Assembly: GCA_963712655.1 (NCBI GenBank) | Contig: CAVQIT010000002.1 | Span: 62,001 to 126,000 of the forward strand | Direction: 5' to 3' | DNA length: 64,000 nucleotides | Source: Pollutimonas sp963712655 | Lineage (GTDB): Bacteria > Pseudomonadota > Gammaproteobacteria > Burkholderiales > Burkholderiaceae_B | In this document: piece by piece, positions 60,380 to 64,000 of the stretch | How positions within the stretch are numbered: the first letter of the stretch is position 1 | How the letters are laid out: the number at the start of each line of letters is the position of its first letter | Notes under the pieces: model-generated | Told to the model about the DNA's origin: nothing | Seen by the model: the letters and a program-made list of their open reading frames with translations, nothing else | The model's database searches: none | Position numbers and translations under genes: made by a program

Positions 60380-60391
60380 ATTGTTTACAAT
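60380..60391. promoter_or_regulatory. GntR-type operator, site 2
   Basis: ATTGTTTACAAT (flanked by G and C, extending the dyad to GATTGT..ACAATC), 57 bases from site 1 and 37 bases upstream of the second Bug gene. One site per divergent promoter. Confidence 0.6.
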
Positions 60392-60427
60392 CACTGAAAA
60401 ATCTATTTGGCCATATTTGGAGACTAC

Positions 60428-61405
60428 ATGTTGTTCCCCACAAAGTATTTGATTGCGCCGATCTTTTTGGCGGCCATGCTGTCCTGCGGAGCTGCCGCCC
60501 AGGCGCAGGCGCCTTATCCATCCAAGCAAATTCGGTTGATTGTTGTCGCGCCTCCGGGAGGCACGCTGGACGGTGTCGGGCGCATTCTTGCCCCGGCATT
60601 GTCCGACGCTCTGGGACAGCCGGTCGTTGTGGAAAACAGGGCTGGCGCGGGAGGATCGGTCGGGGCAGCGAAAGTCGCTTCATCGCCCGCGGACGGCTAT
60701 ACATTGGGCCTGGTCTACGACTCGCATGCGGTCAACCAGCACATGTACAAAAACCTCAGCTACGACACGTTCAAGTCTTTCGACTATATCAGCCGGATAG
60801 TCACCGCGCCGCAAATCCTGGTCGCATCCAACGAATTTCCGGCCAGCGATATTCCGGGCATGATCCGCTATGTAAAAGCCCATCCGGGCAAGGTCAACTA
60901 TGCCTCGACCGGCAACGGCAGCTCCAATCATTTGAACGGGCTGCTACTTGCCAACAGCGCCGGGCTGGATATGGTGCATATTCCCTACAAGGGCGGACCG
61001 GCCGCGTTGACTGACATGATAGGCGGACGCATAGGCCTGATGGTGGTGTCGGCGCCGAGCACGATGAGCTACGTGAAAGACAAACGTATCAAGGTGCTGG
61101 GGGTGGGCACCGAGCAGCCATTACCCCAGTTGCCCGGCGTGCGGCCGATTGCCGAGACCCTTCCCGGTTATAGCGCCAACCTCTGGGTCGGCCTGCTTGC
61201 TCCCGCGGGTCTGCCGCCGGAGGTGCGTGCGCGCCTGGAAAAGGAAACGCGCGCGGTGCTGTCCCATCCCGATATGCGCGAAAGGCTGGAGGGGGCGGGG
61301 TACATAATAAACGCGAGCACGGGGGCGGAACTCACGTCGTTCATGCACGCTGAATACGACAAGTTGGGCAAGCTTTGGACAGAGGGGAAGATGCAGGTTG
61401 AATAA
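60428..61405 (+). CDS. Bug/TctC family periplasmic solute-binding protein 2
   Basis: A 325-residue exported binding protein; ATG 60428 has GGAG 7 bases upstream. Signal peptide PTKYLIAPIFLAAMLSCGAAAQA then YPSKQIRLIVVAPPGGTLDGVGRILAPAL. VVVENRAGAGGSVGAAKVA, YASTGNGSSNHLNGLLL, HIPYKGGPAALTDMIGGRIG and LPGYSANLWVGLLAPAGLP are Bug signatures. Divergent from the aconitase operon with shared GntR sites, so it probably captures the tricarboxylate that the operon degrades. No TctA/TctB permease is present here. Confidence 0.94.
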   Translation: MLFPTKYLIAPIFLAAMLSCGAAAQAQAPYPSKQIRLIVVAPPGGTLDGVGRILAPALSDALGQPVVVENRAGAGGSVGAAKVASSPADGYTLGLVYDSHAVNQHMYKNLSYDTFKSFDYISRIVTAPQILVASNEFPASDIPGMIRYVKAHPGKVNYASTGNGSSNHLNGLLLANSAGLDMVHIPYKGGPAALTDMIGGRIGLMVVSAPSTMSYVKDKRIKVLGVGTEQPLPQLPGVRPIAETLPGYSANLWVGLLAPAGLPPEVRARLEKETRAVLSHPDMRERLEGAGYIINASTGAELTSFMHAEYDKLGKLWTEGKMQVE

Positions 61406-61759
61406 ATCCGCGGATCGCATCTTTTATGGCCCCTCATGGGGCGATGCCGAAGGCTGCGTGAATTGTGCAATGCACCAAAATAACCGAACATGCCCCAATA
61501 TGTACAAAATTGGCATCAACATAGTGCATTCCCTAAGTGTTAACTTATGGAAAGTCATGCACAATTCGTTCCATGCAGGTGAGGAGACAAAGCCCTGCAT
61601 GGGCAAGCCGATAAATCGGTACATAAGAAAGTTGCAGGTCCCATAAAAAATATAAACGCACAAAGGCCGACAATCATGAATATTGTCGGCTTTTGTCATT
61701 CTGAGCCTCATCAACGTCCAGTGCCGTGGCTGTTTTACCAAGCCACCAGGGGCGCCTCG
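61406..61759. other. Intergenic region with hairpin
   Basis: A 354-base gap without a supported gene. CCATGCAGG (61571-61579) pairs with CCTGCATGG (61594-61602) over 9 bases with a 14-base loop, followed later by the terminator at 61666. The purpose of the first hairpin is unknown. Confidence 0.35.
61666..61694 (+). terminator. Intrinsic terminator
   Basis: GCCGACAAT (61666-61674), loop CATGAAT, ATTGTCGGC (61682-61690), then TTTT. It lies between the convergent Bug gene and the SMR gene and could end either transcript. Confidence 0.8.
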
Positions 61760-62089
61760 TCAATGCATGGTCGACTTTGAAAACACGTTCAACACGACGA
61801 CGCCGCCCACTATCAATCCGATACCCACCAAGGCCGGGGTATCAAGTATCTGCTTGTACATGAAATATCCTATCAACGAAATGGCGACGATGCCTACGCC
61901 TGACCAAACGGCATAAGCCACGCCGATGGGAATCACCCGCAAGGTAAGGGTCAGGAAGTAAAAGGCCACCGCATAGCCCGCTACTGTTATAAGGGAAGGG
62001 TAGAGCCGCGTGAAGCTCTCCGATGCTTTCAGCGCCGTGGTGGCGATGACTTCGGCGGTAATTGCTATAGCAAGATATAACCAGCTCAT
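61760..62089 (-). CDS. emrE: Small multidrug resistance (SMR) family transporter, EmrE-like
   Basis: A 109-residue inner-membrane protein with four transmembrane helices, working as an antiparallel dimer that swaps protons for cations. ATG 62089 gives MSWLYLAIAITAEVIATTALK, in which Glu13 is the essential proton/substrate carboxylate. SFTRLYPSL, YAVWSGVGIVAISLIGYF and the tail FSKSTMH align closely with EmrE. Drug-exporting SMR rather than guanidine exporter is suggested by this similarity. Follows the Smr-domain gene by 47 bases, same strand. Confidence 0.93.
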   Translation of the reverse strand: MSWLYLAIAITAEVIATTALKASESFTRLYPSLITVAGYAVAFYFLTLTLRVIPIGVAYAVWSGVGIVAISLIGYFMYKQILDTPALVGIGLIVGGVVVLNVFSKSTMH

Positions 62090-62136
62090 TTGTGCCTTTT
62101 CAGTAGGTTGTGGCCGGAGTCCGGACGCGATTCCGC

Positions 62137-63057
62137 TTAAAGATGTTCCGTTCGCAATAATACTTGCACCGCCCCCGCGCCCCCATCCGCTTCCGAACAC
62201 TCGGCGTAGGCGAGCACGTCCGCCATTTGGGTCAGCCAACGCCTGATGGTCTGTTTCAGCACCGGCTCGCCGTCCTTGGACCCATAGCCTTTGCCATGCA
62301 CAATCCGTACGCACTTGATGTGATGGGTCAGGCAGGACTGTAAAAAGCGATCCAGCCGGTCGCGGGCTTCTTCCAGTGTATTGCCGTGCAGATCCAGGCT
62401 GGCTCCTATGGGCCACTTGCCGCGCTTCAAGCCTTTGACCAGATCCGGCCCATGGCCTCGCCGCACAAAGGCGGCATCGTTCTGGCTGGTGCCGGCGGGG
62501 CTGTACTGGTCGGATACTTGCGGCAGCGCAGTGTGTTCGACGCCCACGGCGCGTTCCCGGCGCTGGCGCAGCATGGCGCTTGAGGCGCTGACCGTGGGCG
62601 GCAGGATTGCCCGGCGGGTATCTTTTATTGGCTGCACGCTTTTGACCGCCCGCCTGAACAGTGCTGAATCTTCCGCGTTGACGGCGGATGCGGGCGTTTT
62701 ATTGTCCGCGGCGGCGCCGGGGGGGCTTGGTCTGGCGCGCCCAGTCATATTATGGCGGGTATTTTTCCTGGCGGACGACAGCATGCGGCCCAGCCCGGCG
62801 AATGCCGGCGACGGGTTCGCAGGCTTGGACGGGGCGCGTTCGGAAGACAGGGCAGCCTCGTCCAGCTTGCTTGCCGCCATGTCTTCGGACAGCTTGCGCG
62901 CTTTATGGGCAGGAGAGTTTGTCTGGGACCGTTCGGCTTTCGTTGCGATGTCGGATCGGACGGACGGCTTTACGGAAGCCGCCGTTTTACGCAAGCGCGG
63001 TAAATCGGCGAGCGAGTTCGCATGCTCGCGGCCGCGCCCGCCTTTATTGGCTCGCAT
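62137..63057 (-). CDS. Smr domain-containing protein
   Basis: A 306-residue protein with a long basic, Ser/Ala-rich and probably disordered N-terminal part (residues 1-200, e.g. KGGRGREHANSLADLPRLRKT) and a C-terminal Smr domain: ASLDLHGNTLEEARDRLDRFL (LDLHG motif) and CVRIVHGKGYGSKDGEPVLK (GKG motif). Smr domains related to the MutS2 end are nicking endonucleases or ribosome-linked. ATG 63057 lies inside the trxB 3' end (14-base overlap), so translation is coupled. Confidence 0.9.
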   Translation of the reverse strand: MRANKGGRGREHANSLADLPRLRKTAASVKPSVRSDIATKAERSQTNSPAHKARKLSEDMAASKLDEAALSSERAPSKPANPSPAFAGLGRMLSSARKNTRHNMTGRARPSPPGAAADNKTPASAVNAEDSALFRRAVKSVQPIKDTRRAILPPTVSASSAMLRQRRERAVGVEHTALPQVSDQYSPAGTSQNDAAFVRRGHGPDLVKGLKRGKWPIGASLDLHGNTLEEARDRLDRFLQSCLTHHIKCVRIVHGKGYGSKDGEPVLKQTIRRWLTQMADVLAYAECSEADGGAGAVQVLLRTEHL

Positions 63058-64000
63058 TCTCCAGCCATCGTTGTGAGTCCAGCGCGGCCATGCAGCCGGT
63101 GCCGGCGCTGGTGATGGCCTGGCGATAGACGTGGTCTTGCACGTCGCCAGCCGCAAACACGCCGGGGACCGAGGTCATGGTAGCCATGCCGCTTAAGCCG
63201 CCCTTGGTAATAATATAGCCGTTGGCCATGTCGAGCTGGCCTTCGAATATGGCGGTATTGGGTTTGTGGCCTATGGCGATGAATACGCCGGTAACGGCCA
63301 GGTCTTCGGTGCCGCCGTTTTGATTATTGCGCAAGCGTGCGCCGGTAACGCCTGATTGGTCGCCCAGAACTTCGTCCAGTTCGTAGAAAAGCTTGAGCTT
63401 GATGTTACCGTTGGCAACTTTTTCCATCAGCTTGTCCAGGATAATCGCTTCAGAGCGGAACTTGTCGCGGCGGTGCACCAAGGTGACGCTGCGGCATATA
63501 TTGGACAGATACAAGGCTTCTTCGACCGCGGTGTTGCCTCCGCCGACTACAATAACATCTTGATTCTTGTAGAAAAAACCATCGCATGTGGCGCAGCCCG
63601 ACACACCCCGGCCCATGAAGCTTTGCTCGGTGGGCAGCCCCAGATATTGGGCCGAAGCGCCGGTGGCGATGATCAGGGCGTCGCAGGTATATTGGGCGCC
63701 GACGTCGCCGGTAAGGGTAAAAGGGCGTTTGGACAGGTCGACGCTTGCGATATGATCGAATACCATCTCGGTGTTGAAACGTTCGGCGTGCGCCTGGAAG
63801 CGTTGCATCAGGTCGGGGCCTTGCACCCCTTGCGCGTCGGCGGGCCAGTTATCCACGTCGGTGGTTGTCATAAGCTGACCCCCTTGTTCCAATCCGGTAA
63901 CCAGTACGGGATTCAGGTTGGCGCGAGCCGCGTATACGGCGGCGCTGTAGCCGGCTGGGCCCGAACCTAGAATCAGAACCTTGGCGTGCTTGGGTGTCGT
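63044..64000 (-). CDS. trxB: Thioredoxin reductase (N-terminus beyond the window)
   Basis: Transfers electrons from NADPH to thioredoxin through FAD and a redox disulfide. The visible 318 codons run from TTPKHAKVLILGSGPAGYSAAVY (FAD loop GSGPAG) through the active-site SGCATCDGFFYKNQ (CATC), the NADPH loop VVGGGNTAVEEALYL with HRRDKFR, and the terminal VFAAGDVQDHVYRQAITSAGTGCMAA. Only the first few residues lie beyond 64000. It heads a trxB-smr-emrE transcription unit. Confidence 0.97.
   Translation of the reverse strand, partial: TTPKHAKVLILGSGPAGYSAAVYAARANLNPVLVTGLEQGGQLMTTTDVDNWPADAQGVQGPDLMQRFQAHAERFNTEMVFDHIASVDLSKRPFTLTGDVGAQYTCDALIIATGASAQYLGLPTEQSFMGRGVSGCATCDGFFYKNQDVIVVGGGNTAVEEALYLSNICRSVTLVHRRDKFRSEAIILDKLMEKVANGNIKLKLFYELDEVLGDQSGVTGARLRNNQNGGTEDLAVTGVFIAIGHKPNTAIFEGQLDMANGYIITKGGLSGMATMTSVPGVFAAGDVQDHVYRQAITSAGTGCMAALDSQRWLENASQ

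Noticed and set aside
62090..62136. Guanidine riboswitch upstream of the SMR gene
   Set aside because: No pair of short hairpins with ACGR loops is present on the minus strand, and the protein resembles EmrE rather than a guanidine exporter.

Overview
The window looks like chromosomal sequence from a betaproteobacterium of the order Burkholderiales, most likely family Alcaligenaceae (Bordetella/Pusillimonas relatives). The reasons are the two Bug/TctC-type solute-binding proteins, the local order nadK-hrcA-hemH and grpE-dnaK-dnaJ, the fur/bamE/dapB/recN neighbourhood, a class 2 PyrD beside bpt and aat, and a polyhydroxyalkanoate phasin. No phage, IS transposase, CRISPR array or rRNA was seen. 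Two tRNAs are present: Cys-GCA and Gly-GCC.

Layout. 0-5.7 kb: phasin gene with a PhaR-like control region, then a leftward housekeeping run (pyrD, bpt, aat, a NUDIX hydrolase, an unknown protein, a lone metI) ending at tRNA-Cys. 6.1-9.7 kb: an SDR and an acyl-CoA synthetase facing an IclR regulator. 9.9-16.7 kb: exported MsrA and MsrB, an aldo/keto reductase, an SOS-box-controlled PA0069-type radical SAM protein next to a YcaQ-type DNA glycosylase, a class V aminotransferase and a glutathione transferase. 16.9-19.1 kb: toxin-antitoxin debris (brnTA with broken brnT, a vapB stub) and two poorly known proteins. 19.3-27.8 kb: an accessory redox/electrophile-detoxification cluster (TetR, two nearly identical nitroreductases, SDR, broken AraC, alpha/beta hydrolase, AhpD-like protein, GST, azoreductase, flavin-binding protein, GNAT), bounded on the right by a strong terminator and tRNA-Gly. 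It contains duplicated operators and a repeated structured intergenic element.

28.2-36.9 kb: core genes (murB, dapB, bamE, fur, recN, nadK, hrcA, hemH, a gamma-carbonic-anhydrase-like protein). dapB, bamE, fur and recN all read as frameshifted while the protein sequence between shifts is well conserved, which suggests a local stretch of indel errors rather than real gene loss. 36.85-41 kb: a MITE-like inverted repeat, a sigma-32 promoter and grpE-dnaK-dnaJ, then a diguanylate cyclase. 41.9-48.9 kb: M16 protease, the MoxR-GNAT-VWA set, two small c-type cytochromes behind an FNR/ANR-like box, and a DUF1841-like protein. 49.1-50.4 kb: icd.

50.6-61.4 kb: an organic-acid catabolism region. One half is a Bug protein, LysR, class II aldolase, D-2-hydroxyacid dehydrogenase and aminotransferase. 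The other half is an aconitase-gntR-lyase operon divergent from a second Bug protein, with two matching palindromes in the shared promoter. 61.7-64 kb: an EmrE-like SMR exporter, an Smr-domain protein and the 3' part of trxB, which runs off the window.
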